Below, piece by piece: positions 23,649 to 32,070 of a stretch of 36,895 nt of DNA. Origin of the DNA: Gallionella sp. (GTDB lineage Bacteria > Pseudomonadota > Gammaproteobacteria > Burkholderiales > Gallionellaceae); assembly GCA_030653355.1 (NCBI GenBank), contig JAURZN010000125.1, positions 1 to 36,895 on the forward strand. Direction: 5' to 3'. A model generated the notes under the pieces. The model was not told where the DNA came from. It searched no databases and was given only the letters and a program-made list of their open reading frames with translations. The first letter of the stretch is position 1. The number at the start of each line of letters is the position of its first letter. The position numbers and the translations under genes are program-made.

Positions 23649-25511
23649 ATGTTAGCCACGTTGCCAGTTGAACATCATCATTTGAGCTCCCATACGCCGT
23701 GCGCGCAATTTCGGGGCAATCTCATTCTGGCGCCAGAGCCGGTCATGACGCCGCTCCAGGAAATTATCGCACAACGCAAATTGAGCGCCCTGTTTCAGCC
23801 CATCATTGATCTCAAGAGCGGAGAATTTCTCGGTTTTGAGGGTCTGATACGCGGCCCGGCGGATAGCACTTTGCATTCGCCCGCCAATTTATTTTGTGCG
23901 GCCGGGCAGCAGAATTTGTCGCTGGAAGTCGAAATGCTGTCGCGCCAGATTGTTCTGGAGGCGTTTTCCAGACAAAAATTGCCGGGCAATCTGTTCCTTA
24001 ATATCAGCCCGGAAGCCCTGGCTCATCCCAGTTTTAAAAACGGGCAGACGCTGGAATTCATGCGTTCGCTTAATATCGATCCGGCGCGGGTCGTGATGGA
24101 AATCACCGAAAATCAACCGACCTTTGATTTTGTAGCGATGCGCAGCGCGCTGCTGCACTATCGTGCGATGGGTTTCAAAATCGCCATCGATGATCTGGGT
24201 GAGGGCTTTTCCAGTCTGCGCTTGTGGTCCGAGCTGCGTCCGGAATACATCAAGATCGACATGCATTTCGTGCAGGGCGTGGATTACGACCCGATCAAGT
24301 TGCAATTCCTCAAGTCCATACAGCAGATCGCCGAGAGTTGCGGTACGCGGGTGATCGCCGAAGGGATAGAAACCGAAGGTGAGTTGCGCGTGGTAAAGGA
24401 CATCGGCATCGCGCTGGGGCAGGGGTATTTCATCGCTCGTCCGAGCCCGACGCCGCCATTGCTGGCTTCCATCGAAACCGGCAGCATCATCAACTCATCC
24501 AATATCGCCATTTTCCCGAGCACTGATCTGGGGAGGCGTTCGCAGATAACGGCCCAGAAGTTGCTAAGCTATGTGGAGCCGGTGCAGCCTGAGACACCAA
24601 ATGATCAGGTGTTTGAGCGTTTTGCCAGCAACCCCGCCTTGCATATCATTCCGGTGGTTAAGGGCGGGGTGCCGGTTGGAATTATCAACCGTTATCAGTT
24701 CATCGACCGCTTCGCCAAGCCGTTTCAGCGTGAATTGATGGGCAAGAAGCCGTGTGAGGGCCTGGTGCAGAATGAGCCGCTGCTGGTGGAAAAGAGCATG
24801 CCGATAGAGGAACTGAGCCATTTTCTGGCGGAGGCGGACAGCCGGTATTTCGCCGACGGCTTTATCATCACCGAGAATCAGCGCTATATCGGTGTGGCTT
24901 CCGGGCAGGATTTGTTGCGCGAGCTGACCAAGATGCAACTGGAGGCGGCGCGCTATGCCAATCCGCTGACTCTGCTGCCGGGCAACGTGCCGATCAACGA
25001 GCATATAGAACGCCTGCTGCAGGCGAACACTCCCTTTGTTGCCTGTTATTGCGACCTCGATCATTTCAAGCCTTTCAACGACAGTTACAGCTATCGCAAA
25101 GGCGATGAGATGATACAGCTCACCGGGCGGCTGCTAGGCTGGGCCTGCGACCAGAAGCAGGACTTTATCGGCCATATCGGCGGTGATGATTTCATCCTGC
25201 TGATGCAAAGCCGCGATTGGAAGACGCGTTGCGAGCAGGCGCTGCGCTCGTTCGAACAGGCCGCCTCCCTGTTGTTTAAGGCGGCGCATCTGGCCGAAGG
25301 AGGCTATGCTAGCGAAGGACGCGACGGGCAGGTCACGTTTCATCCGCTCACCAGTCTTTCCATTGGTGCGATTCAGGTATGGCCCGGGCAGTTCGCGTCG
25401 CACCACGAAGTCTCGGCTGCCATGTCTGACGCCAAGAAGATGGCGAAGAAAATCTCAGGCAACAGCCTGTTTGTCGAGCAGCGCGATCTTTACGCGGGAG
25501 CCCCGTCATGA
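23649..25511 (+). CDS. EAL-CBS-GGDEF cyclic-di-GMP protein
   Basis: About 620 residues, soluble. The EAL domain (~35-270) has GFEGLIRGP, MEITENQPTFD, IAIDDLGEGFSSLRL, YIKIDMHFVQG and RVIAEGIETEGEL, so the metal and catalytic acids look present. CBS-like pair ~315-430 (FASNPALHIIPVVKGGVPVGIINRYQF; ADGFIITENQRYIGVASGQDLL). C-terminal GGDEF domain with YCDLDHFKPFNDSYSYRKGDEM and GHIGGDDFILL (GGDDF, an allowed variant). EAL-first order with a CBS linker is a known architecture; whether synthesis or breakdown dominates cannot be told. The start is uncertain: ATG 23649 is used, GTG 23616 and ATG 23745 are possible, and all keep the EAL domain. It overlaps the next small ORF by 4 bp. Confidence 0.87.
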   Translation: MLATLPVEHHHLSSHTPCAQFRGNLILAPEPVMTPLQEIIAQRKLSALFQPIIDLKSGEFLGFEGLIRGPADSTLHSPANLFCAAGQQNLSLEVEMLSRQIVLEAFSRQKLPGNLFLNISPEALAHPSFKNGQTLEFMRSLNIDPARVVMEITENQPTFDFVAMRSALLHYRAMGFKIAIDDLGEGFSSLRLWSELRPEYIKIDMHFVQGVDYDPIKLQFLKSIQQIAESCGTRVIAEGIETEGELRVVKDIGIALGQGYFIARPSPTPPLLASIETGSIINSSNIAIFPSTDLGRRSQITAQKLLSYVEPVQPETPNDQVFERFASNPALHIIPVVKGGVPVGIINRYQFIDRFAKPFQRELMGKKPCEGLVQNEPLLVEKSMPIEELSHFLAEADSRYFADGFIITENQRYIGVASGQDLLRELTKMQLEAARYANPLTLLPGNVPINEHIERLLQANTPFVACYCDLDHFKPFNDSYSYRKGDEMIQLTGRLLGWACDQKQDFIGHIGGDDFILLMQSRDWKTRCEQALRSFEQAASLLFKAAHLAEGGYASEGRDGQVTFHPLTSLSIGAIQVWPGQFASHHEVSAAMSDAKKMAKKISGNSLFVEQRDLYAGAPS

Positions 25512-25618
25512 CACTGCAGGCGCAATTGCGCCTGATCGCACTCATCACTCTGCTCAGCCTGTCCGGCGTCATTCTTTCAGATTCAAACGCATGCTCTGGA
25601 TTGTTGCATCACCCATAG
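25508..25618 (+). pseudogene. 5' remnant of a membrane-protein gene
   Basis: An ATG overlapping the EAL-GGDEF stop (ATGA) opens 36 codons: MTLQAQLRLIALITLLSLSG begins like the N-terminal signal/anchor helix of membrane sensor proteins (histidine kinases, GGDEF or MCP proteins). After about 24 residues the sequence turns uncharacteristic and stops at 25616. The translational coupling suggests a former operon partner whose body was deleted. It could also be a short functional leader; no database check was possible. Confidence 0.45.
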
Positions 25619-25847
25619 GGCCGATCAGTTCATGTCGTTATTTATTTTCTTTCGTGACTTTCGTGTTTTTGCGAGTTGATGCCAAACGATGTAAAACGGC
25701 ATCATCCCTGCTAAAACCTCTTCATGGATAGAAAGCTCTTTTTAGGTTAAATGATTGATTGATGGGTGCGCGCTGGCGCGCATCATAATTGAAATATTGC
25801 AGAAATATTAGGCGCGTACACTGCTTTGTTTCAGGAACGAGCTCATC
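25619..25847. other. Non-coding gap before dgkA
   Basis: 229 bp without a supported gene, more AT-rich than its surroundings. It contains an oligo-pyrimidine direct repeat (CTTTCGTGACTTTCGTG near 25651-25668) of a kind seen in dispersed intergenic sequences, and a hairpin TGCGCG-CTGG-CGCGCA (25767-25782). It has a twice-repeated GAAATATT 11 bp apart at about 25791-25808, close to where the dgkA promoter should be. No function is assigned to these. Confidence 0.4.
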
Positions 25848-26219
25848 ATGGAAAGTCCATACAAGGGAAAAACAGGGTTGCGGCGTCTGTGGAATGCGTT
25901 CGGCTATTCAATCGCCGGATTTCGCGCGGCGTATAAGCACGAGGATGCGTTTCGTCAGGAGGCCCTGCTCGCGGCGATTTTGATCCCCGTGGCCTTCTGG
26001 CTGCCGGTCGGCTTTGTCGGCAAGGCGCTGATGATAGGTAGCGTGCTGCTGGTCATCATGGTCGAGTTGCTCAATTCGGCCATCGAGGCAACAGTGGATC
26101 GCATCTCGCTGGACAGGCACGATCTGGCCAAGCGTGCCAAGGACATAGGCAGCGCGGCGGTGCTGGTCAGCCTGATCAATGCAATCGTGATCTGGAGCCT
26201 GGTTCTGATGGCGTCATAA
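25848..26219 (+). CDS. dgkA: Diacylglycerol kinase DgkA
   Basis: Small integral membrane kinase, 123 residues, phosphorylating diacylglycerol (or undecaprenol-type lipids in some relatives) to recycle lipid headgroup leftovers. An N-terminal amphipathic segment (GLRRLWNAFGYSIAGFRAAYKHEDAFRQE; shown in pieces: GYSIAGFRAAYKHEDAFRQE) is followed by three helices. The signature VELLNSAIEATVDRISL carries the active-site Glu and Asn, followed by HDLAKRAKDIGSAAVLVSL. Normal length and start. It stands at the head of a small group with a glycosyltransferase and a PAP2 phosphatase. Confidence 0.95.
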   Translation: MESPYKGKTGLRRLWNAFGYSIAGFRAAYKHEDAFRQEALLAAILIPVAFWLPVGFVGKALMIGSVLLVIMVELLNSAIEATVDRISLDRHDLAKRAKDIGSAAVLVSLINAIVIWSLVLMAS

Positions 26220-26248
26220 ATTCTTCAAAAAAAGTTAATTTAAGTTTC

Positions 26249-27481
26249 ATGCCTGGCTTGCACGATGCAGGCATGAAAACACTAAACGAAATCATCCCGG
26301 CATCGGCGTCCTTGTATATGGCGCTGGTCAGCGAAACCTGTCTGCCCGAGGTGAATGGCGTTGCCATCACCCTGGGCCGCATGGTGCAAGGCTTGCGCCA
26401 GCGCGGACATGTCATACACATGATACGTCCGCGCCAGCATAAGCAGGACATTGCCGCGGAAGAGCAAAACTACCGCGAGACGCTGGTGGCGGGCATGTCG
26501 GTTCCCGGTTATGCCGGGCTTAAATTCGGCCTGCCCGCACGCGGTCTGCTGTTGCAGCTGTGGAAGCTGCATCGCCCGGACATCGTGCATATCGTCACCG
26601 AAGGCCCGCTGGGCTGGTCTGCGTTGTCCGCCGCACGCGAATTGAACATTCCGGTCAGCACAGACTTCCACACCAATTTTCATAGTTACACGCAACACTA
26701 CGGCATCGGCTTGTTGAAGAAGCCGATTGCCGCCTATCTGCGCCATTTTCACAACAAGGCGGCCTGCACACTGGTCCCCACCGCCGAGTTGCAGCAGCAA
26801 CTGGAGCAGGAGGGATATCGCAACGTGATGGTGGTCGCGCGCGGCGTGGATACCGAGCTATTTCATCCGTCCAGGCGCAGCAGGGCATTGCGTACTTCCT
26901 GGGGCGTGGATGATTCCGATCCGGTGGTCATGGTGGTGAGCCGCATTGCAGCGGAAAAGAATCTGCATGTGGTTATCCGCGCCTTCGAGCTAATGTGGGC
27001 GATGAATCCGCTGGCGAGGCTGGTGATGGTGGGTGATGGCCCCGCGCGCGCAGGGCTGCAAAAACAGCATCCCAATGTGATTTTTACGGGTATGCAAACA
27101 GGTGAGGCGCTGGCGGAACATTACGCATCCGGTGATATTTTCCTCTACCCCAGCATGACCGAGACCTACGGTAACGTCACTATCGAGGCGTTGGCCAGCG
27201 GTCTGGCCGCCATCGCCTACGATTACGCGGCTGCACGTCAACATATCACCCATAACACTGACGGCATCCTGGTGCCGCCGGGTGACACGCAGGCGTTTCT
27301 GATGCAGTCCAGGGCGCTTGTCACTGATATGGCACGCGTCGGATACTTGCGCCACGCCGCTCGTCACGCAGTGAAAGACCTGACCTGGGAACACGTCATG
27401 GGACAGATGGAAGCCGTGCTGATCAATACCGTGCACGCAGTGAAGCATGAACAGCCTGAACTCGCAGCTGCAACGGATTAG
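26249..27481 (+). CDS. GT4-family glycosyltransferase (MgtA/SqdX-like)
   Basis: 410-residue GT-B protein. The N-terminal LVSETCLPEVNGVAITLGRMV (given here as LVSETCLPEVNGVAITLG) is characteristic of the group including alpha-mannosyltransferase MgtA and sulfoquinovosyl-diacylglycerol synthases, which glycosylate diacylglycerol. STDFHTNFHSYTQHYG follows. The C-terminal half has VVSRIAAEKNLHVVIRAF, VGDGPAR and YPSMTETYGNVTIEALASG with the EX7E donor motif. The dgkA and PAP2 neighbours both act on diacylglycerol/phosphatidate-type lipids, so a glycolipid role is plausible but inferred. Start uncertain: ATG 26249, 26273 or 26318. Its end overlaps the PAP2 gene by 35 bp. Confidence 0.82.
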   Translation: MPGLHDAGMKTLNEIIPASASLYMALVSETCLPEVNGVAITLGRMVQGLRQRGHVIHMIRPRQHKQDIAAEEQNYRETLVAGMSVPGYAGLKFGLPARGLLLQLWKLHRPDIVHIVTEGPLGWSALSAARELNIPVSTDFHTNFHSYTQHYGIGLLKKPIAAYLRHFHNKAACTLVPTAELQQQLEQEGYRNVMVVARGVDTELFHPSRRSRALRTSWGVDDSDPVVMVVSRIAAEKNLHVVIRAFELMWAMNPLARLVMVGDGPARAGLQKQHPNVIFTGMQTGEALAEHYASGDIFLYPSMTETYGNVTIEALASGLAAIAYDYAAARQHITHNTDGILVPPGDTQAFLMQSRALVTDMARVGYLRHAARHAVKDLTWEHVMGQMEAVLINTVHAVKHEQPELAAATD

Positions 27482-27980
27482 CGATTGCGATACGGCACTC
27501 TGCTTGTTCTGCAACCGGCAGAGCCGCCATTTATTGATACGCAACGCGTTCCGCCTGATCAGCCGTCTGGGAGACGGGGTGTTCTGGTATGCGCTGATGG
27601 CGGCGCTGCTGTGGCACGATCAGGCCTATGCACTGCCCGCCGTGCTGCATATGCTGGCCGTAGCCCTGGCAGGCACTCTGATCTACAAACTCATCAAGGC
27701 CAAAACGCTGCGTCCGCGCCCGTTCAACGTCCATCCGGCCATAATCTGTACCGGCAATGCGCTCGACCAGTTCAGCTTTCCGTCCGGGCATACCCTGCAC
27801 GCCGCATCCTTCAGCATCATCATCGTATTTTATTTCCCCGGTCTGGCCTGGCTGGTGTTGCCGTTTGCCGCCCTGGTCGCCTTGTCGCGCCCGATACTGG
27901 GCCTGCATTATCCCAGTGACGTGCTGGCTGGCGCTGCGCTCGGGGCATCGATCGCCGTCGCTTCGTTCTGGCTGGTCTGA
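27447..27980 (+). CDS. PAP2-family membrane phosphatase
   Basis: 177 residues with about five membrane helices. All three PAP2 signature blocks are present: KLIKAKTLRPRPF (KxxxxxxRP), FSFPSGHTLHAASF (PSGH) and LSRPILGLHYPSDVLAGAAL (SRxxxxxHxxxD). Such enzymes remove phosphate from phosphatidic acid, undecaprenyl pyrophosphate or related lipids on the outer side of the membrane. It opens inside the end of the glycosyltransferase gene, which indicates translational coupling, and is followed by an intrinsic terminator. Confidence 0.9.
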   Translation: MNSLNSQLQRISDCDTALCLFCNRQSRHLLIRNAFRLISRLGDGVFWYALMAALLWHDQAYALPAVLHMLAVALAGTLIYKLIKAKTLRPRPFNVHPAIICTGNALDQFSFPSGHTLHAASFSIIIVFYFPGLAWLVLPFAALVALSRPILGLHYPSDVLAGAALGASIAVASFWLV

Positions 27981-28080
27981 AGCCGGCCGATCGCGGCTAT
28001 CTCCATCCGGCTATGAACCTGCAAAAAATAAATCGCTATTCCCCTCAAGAAAATTCCCGCGTTGCCGATAACCCTGTCTG

Positions 28081-28103
28081 AAAACGGTGGAAACCGTTTT
28101 TTT
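28081..28103 (+). terminator. Rho-independent terminator after the PAP2 gene
   Basis: Perfect 8-bp stem AAAACGGT / ACCGTTTT (28081-28088 with 28093-28100), GGAA tetraloop, and a run of seven T at 28097-28103. It sits 100 bp after the PAP2 stop and separates the lipid group from the chemosensory operon. Confidence 0.85.
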
Positions 28104-28278
28104 GTTCAATTTCTGTGCTGTCAGCTCGGTCAGGGCTTGACGACCGTGCCGCAGTTGAGGCCTACTCAAGCATTGGCCGTTCGCAGAGACCGATTGCTAT
28201 AAGCCACACACGCCCGACAAGAGGGTGCCTGGATTGATATTTTTTGGCCGTGAGCGGCGCAGCAGCGGGGGGTAATGC
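28104..28278 (+). promoter_or_regulatory. Probable promoter region of the chemosensory operon
   Basis: 175 bp between the terminator and the HD-GYP gene with no ORF. The promoter of the operon should be here by position. I see no convincing sigma-70 pair. CTCAAG (about 28166-28171) and GACCGATTG (28187-28195) recall a flagellar sigma-28 promoter but the spacing and -10 are imperfect. No operator is assigned. Confidence 0.4.
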
Positions 28279-29355
28279 ATGATTTCAGCATTGAATGCAA
28301 ATGTGGAGACGGCCAGAATACTCGCCGTTGATGATATGGCGACCAATCTCAAGCTGCTTGGTTATGTGCTGAGGCCGCCTGAGTATCAGATCGTCGAGGC
28401 GATGGATGGCATGCAGGCGCTGGAAATATTGCGTCATGAAAAATTCGACTTGGTATTGCTGGATGTGATGATGCCGGGTATCGATGGTTTTGAAACCTGT
28501 CGCCGTATCCGTCAGGAACTCGGGCTGAAGCTATTGCCAGTCATCATGGTGACTTCAATGGGGGCGCCTGATGATGTGGCAAGTGGCATGGACGTGGGTG
28601 CGGACGATTATGTCACCAAGCCCTTTAACAGCATCGAGCTGATAGCGAGGGTCAAGGCCGCGATCGAGCGCAAGCATCTCACTGACCAGCTGGACGACGC
28701 AGAAACGGTGTTGCTCTCGCTGGGGCGCATGGTCGAGGCGCGTGACCGGGATACCGGGGATCATTGCGACCGCCTGGCGCACACCGGCGTGCTGTTCGGC
28801 AAGGCGCTGGGGCTGGAACATGAAGATCTCGAGGCGCTTCGCCGTGGCGGGGTGCTGCACGACATCGGCAAGCTGGGCATACCGGATAATGTGCTGCTCA
28901 AGAAAGGCAAACTGGATGCGGATGAATGGCAGGTCATGAAGCAGCACACGGTAATCGGTGCTGCGCTGTGCAGCCCGTTGCGGACCATGTCGCGTACTGC
29001 CGACATCGCGCGTTGCCATCATGAAAAATGGAATGGCACGGGCTATCCGGCCGGACTGAAAGGCGAGGAAATCCCGCTGGTGGCGCGCGTGTTCCAGATC
29101 GTCGATATCTTTGATGCCTTGTCTAGTGAACGCCCGTACAAACCCGCTTTTCCGCGCGAAAAAGTCGTCTCCATCATGGAGCAGGAGACGGCAGCCGGAT
29201 TTTGGGATCCGCAGTTGATGGCGGTATTCCTGAAGATTGTCCGTGAACGTCCTGATGATCTGGTACTACCCGAACAAGGTATTGCCGATCGCAGCATTGA
29301 TGTGCTGGAAGACATCCGGAGCAGCGGTGTGATGGAATGGTATGCGAAGGACTGA
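28279..29355 (+). CDS. Response regulator with HD-GYP c-di-GMP phosphodiesterase domain
   Basis: 358 residues. The receiver domain (~13-130) has AVDDM, phospho-acceptor Asp62 in LVLLDVMMPGIDG, and Lys in YVTKPF. The HD-GYP domain (~150-340) has HCDRLAHTG, LHDIGKLGIPD (HD at 194-195), CHHEKWNGTGYPAGLKGEEIP with an intact GYP, and DIFDALSSERPYK. All metal ligands and the GYP triplet look present, so hydrolysis of c-di-GMP is expected once phosphorylated, presumably by the CheA encoded 5 kb downstream. First gene of the operon. It takes the place held by the diguanylate cyclase WspR in Wsp systems, although at the opposite end. Confidence 0.93.
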   Translation: MISALNANVETARILAVDDMATNLKLLGYVLRPPEYQIVEAMDGMQALEILRHEKFDLVLLDVMMPGIDGFETCRRIRQELGLKLLPVIMVTSMGAPDDVASGMDVGADDYVTKPFNSIELIARVKAAIERKHLTDQLDDAETVLLSLGRMVEARDRDTGDHCDRLAHTGVLFGKALGLEHEDLEALRRGGVLHDIGKLGIPDNVLLKKGKLDADEWQVMKQHTVIGAALCSPLRTMSRTADIARCHHEKWNGTGYPAGLKGEEIPLVARVFQIVDIFDALSSERPYKPAFPREKVVSIMEQETAAGFWDPQLMAVFLKIVRERPDDLVLPEQGIADRSIDVLEDIRSSGVMEWYAKD

Positions 29356-29358
29356 GTG

Positions 29359-29829
29359 ATGATGGCCGAAGCGGATGACACCCCCGTCGTATGCGACACC
29401 TGCCAGGTTCTGATGATCAGGCTGGACGGTTTGCTGGCCTGTGTTGATCTGAACAGCGTGGAACGCACCCATTCGCTGGTAGCCATGCAGGCCATGCCGG
29501 GTTGCGCGCCGCATGTTGCTGGCATCATGAATTATGCCGGCAGCAGCCTGGTCGTGATCGATCTCGCCATTCGCCTGGGATTGCCCTCATCGCCCTATAC
29601 GCTGGATACCGTCATCATGATATGCACGCACGGCGGGCAGCGCATCGGCGTGATCGTGCCGGACATCATCGGCGTTCAGGATTTGCATGAGCAGGATCGC
29701 CAGCTCACTCGTGAGTTTGCCCGTTATGGCGCGGCGTTTCGTGCTTCCGCGCATACCGACCTGGGGTTGGCCCTGCTGCTGGACGCGGCGTGGCTGACAC
29801 AGGCCGAACTTTATCCACTTGCAGCGTAG
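29359..29829 (+). CDS. CheW-like coupling protein (WspB-like position)
   Basis: About 156 residues, a single CheW domain: CQVLMIRLDGLLACVDLNSVERT, HVAGIMNYAGSSLVVIDLAIRLGLP and TVIMICTHGGQRIGVIVPDIIGV. Links chemoreceptor and CheA in the signalling array. ATG 29359 is preferred over GTG 29356 and ATG 29362 because AAGGA (29347-29351) lies 7 bp before it. It is one of two different CheW genes in the operon; this short one, just before cheR-TPR, corresponds to WspB by order. Confidence 0.88.
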   Translation: MMAEADDTPVVCDTCQVLMIRLDGLLACVDLNSVERTHSLVAMQAMPGCAPHVAGIMNYAGSSLVVIDLAIRLGLPSSPYTLDTVIMICTHGGQRIGVIVPDIIGVQDLHEQDRQLTREFARYGAAFRASAHTDLGLALLLDAAWLTQAELYPLAA

Positions 29830-29831
29830 CG

Positions 29832-31334
29832 ATGACTAGCACGCTGCCCTCTGCACATGGACAAGATACCGATTTCGAAGCGGCTTGCGAAGAGGCATTT
29901 TGCCGGCTGATTGCGCAGCGCACCGGCATCGTGCTGCAGGATCATCAGTTGCACAATCTGCGCGACACGGCACACCGTGGCTGTGAACGTTTTGGCTACG
30001 GCGATTGCGCCCACTATCTGCATGAGCTTCAGCAATCCCAGGGATTGACTGCGCAGCTTGAATATTTGATCGCGGGGATCACGGTAGGCGAGAGCTATTT
30101 TTTCCGGGACAGCGAGCAAATTGAGTTGTTGCGCAACACGCTCTTGCCCGAGATGATCGCCGCCAAACGGGCGAGCGGAGATCTGTCATTGCGCGTCTGG
30201 AGCGCGGGGTGTTCGGAGGGGCAGGAAATCTACACCCTCGCGCTGCTGTTGCACGAACTGATTCCGGATATCAAAAAATGGCGCATACACCTGCGTGGCA
30301 CCGATATCAACAGTGAAGTAGTGTCCAGGGCCATTGCGGGGCGCTATTCAGAGTGGTCGTTCCGCGCCACGCCGCAGACAGTGCGCGAGCGCTGGTTTGT
30401 GCCTGCAGGGAACGCGTATGAAATCCGTCCGGAAATCAGGCAAATGGTGCACTTTTCCTATCTCAACCTGGCGGCGGATATATACCCGTCGATCTTGAGT
30501 GAAACCAATGCGCTGGATTTGATTCTGTGCCGCAATGTGTTCATTTATCTTGATCGCGAAACGGTTCAGCGATGCATGTCGCAATACGCAGATTGCCTGC
30601 TGGATCAGGGCGTGTTGATGCTGGGCGCGTCCGACCCGATGTATCACAGGCATACCGGGCTTGAGCTGGTGCAAACGAAGTATGTAGGCTATTTCCATAA
30701 AGGCGGGGTACAGGGTTTGTCCGGTGACGGACGTGTCGCTCAGGCGAACCCCTTTGCGCAGGCGATTGCGGATCATCAAGTACGACGGCCTGTTTCTCAG
30801 ACGCAACTGCCCGCATCGGAGCATTCGCTTCAGCCGGACATGGCAGGGATTATAACGTTGCTGAAACGCTCCGACTGGGCAGCGGCACTGGTGCAACTGG
30901 ATAAAGTTTGCCAGCCCGGCAGTGAAAGCAGTGATTTATGGCAAATGAAGGCCAAAGTGCTGGCGAACATGGGGCGCGCGGAGCTGGCGCTGCAAGCGTG
31001 TGAGCGCAGCCTGCAACTGGACGCCGTCAATAAACACAGCTATTTGATGCAGGGCATGATACTCGCGGAACTGGATCGCGGCCCGGAGGCTGAGGAGGCC
31101 TTTCGCAGGACGCTGTATCTGGACAGGTCTTTTCTTGAGGCGCATTATGAGCTGGCCATGTTGCGCGTGCGCGCCAGGGACTTGCCTGGCGCACTTAAAA
31201 GCCTGGCGAATGCCCTGAAGATTGCACAGGCTGGCGACCCGCAACGCGAATTGCACAACGCGGCGGGCATGACTTATCAGCGCTTCGCACAGGTGTTGCA
31301 GAATGAAATCGAAATGTTGCGCGATGCAAAATAG
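29832..31334 (+). CDS. CheR-type methyltransferase with C-terminal TPR repeats (WspC-like)
   Basis: 500 residues. CheR N-terminal helical part, then the SAM-dependent methyltransferase: GITVGESYFFRDSEQIELL, LRVWSAGCSEGQEIYTLALL near residue 120, and LDLILCRNVFIYLDRETV. A linker leads to three or so TPR units (~365-480), e.g. LWQMKAKVLANMGRAELALQ and EAEEAFRRTLYLDRSFLEAHYELA. CheR methylates receptor glutamates; the TPR extension is typical of WspC/FrzF-type enzymes of alternative chemosensory systems. Start ATG 29832, two bases after the cheW stop; the longer frame from 29790 runs into cheW. Confidence 0.92.
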   Translation: MTSTLPSAHGQDTDFEAACEEAFCRLIAQRTGIVLQDHQLHNLRDTAHRGCERFGYGDCAHYLHELQQSQGLTAQLEYLIAGITVGESYFFRDSEQIELLRNTLLPEMIAAKRASGDLSLRVWSAGCSEGQEIYTLALLLHELIPDIKKWRIHLRGTDINSEVVSRAIAGRYSEWSFRATPQTVRERWFVPAGNAYEIRPEIRQMVHFSYLNLAADIYPSILSETNALDLILCRNVFIYLDRETVQRCMSQYADCLLDQGVLMLGASDPMYHRHTGLELVQTKYVGYFHKGGVQGLSGDGRVAQANPFAQAIADHQVRRPVSQTQLPASEHSLQPDMAGIITLLKRSDWAAALVQLDKVCQPGSESSDLWQMKAKVLANMGRAELALQACERSLQLDAVNKHSYLMQGMILAELDRGPEAEEAFRRTLYLDRSFLEAHYELAMLRVRARDLPGALKSLANALKIAQAGDPQRELHNAAGMTYQRFAQVLQNEIEMLRDAK

Positions 31335-31406
31335 TTGCGGCGTAGCCGGTTCCCGTTTTCACGGTTCTCTTGCATCGGGGCGAACGCGTTTGACAGTGAG
31401 GTTGGC

Positions 31407-32057
31407 GTGGGACGCATCATAGGCATCGTTCAGGTTAAAGGCGGCGTAGGGCGCTCCACGCTGGCGACCAATCTGGCTGCTGCGCTGGCACGGCATGGTC
31501 GCACTGCGCTGATTGATGCGGATGTGCCGCAAGGCACCAGCGCATCATGGGGAAAATTGCGTGAAGATAGCGGGCGGCTGGGACAACTGACCGTGGCGGG
31601 TGTGGCGGACTATCGCGCGCTGGTGAGCAAAGCCCGCGAACTGGTGGCGGTTAATGATTTTGTTGTCATTGACGGTCCGCCCCGCCTGGCTGAAGTGACG
31701 CGGGCCATCATGGTGATGAGTCGCCTGTGCCTGATTCCGCTGGGGGCGAGCGCGGCGGAAATCTGGGCAACGGCCGATCTGGTGACAACGATCAAAGAGG
31801 CGAGCGCACGACGTCTGGATATCAATGCGCGCATCGTCTGGAACCGTTTTCGCGAACATACCCGTTCGGCGCGCGAACTGGGTGAGGCGGGTGAGAAGCA
31901 ATTGGGACTGACGGCTTTGCATAGCAAGCTGGGTTATCGGGTGGCCTACTCAGAGGCGCTGGCGCGAGGTTTGTCGGTCGCGGAATGGCCGGATCGTCAT
32001 GCGCAGGAAGAATTCGCCGCGTTGGTTGCGGAAATCAAACAACAACTCGGCGTATAA
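31407..32057 (+). CDS. ParA/MinD-family ATPase within a chemosensory operon
   Basis: 216 residues. GIVQVKGGVGRSTLATNLAAAL is the deviant Walker A (KGGVGRST), IDADVPQGTSASW follows, FVVIDGPPRLAEVTRAI is Walker B, and PLGASAAEIWATADLV follows. Short ParA-like ATPases of this type position cargo on the nucleoid or pole; PpfA of Rhodobacter and ParC of Vibrio place chemosensory arrays. The same job here is inference. The start is set at GTG 31407 because GAGG (31398-31401) sits 5 bp before it and the upstream codons to 31335 are not family-like. No ParB or ParP partner is visible in the window. Confidence 0.84.
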   Translation: MGRIIGIVQVKGGVGRSTLATNLAAALARHGRTALIDADVPQGTSASWGKLREDSGRLGQLTVAGVADYRALVSKARELVAVNDFVVIDGPPRLAEVTRAIMVMSRLCLIPLGASAAEIWATADLVTTIKEASARRLDINARIVWNRFREHTRSARELGEAGEKQLGLTALHSKLGYRVAYSEALARGLSVAEWPDRHAQEEFAALVAEIKQQLGV

Positions 32058-32070
32058 CAGGGCAGGCAAG

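Noticed and set aside
28160-28200. Flagellar sigma-28 promoter upstream of the HD-GYP gene
   Set aside because: CTCAAG and GACCGATTG resemble the boxes, but spacing and the -10 sequence are off, so it is mentioned only as a weak possibility.
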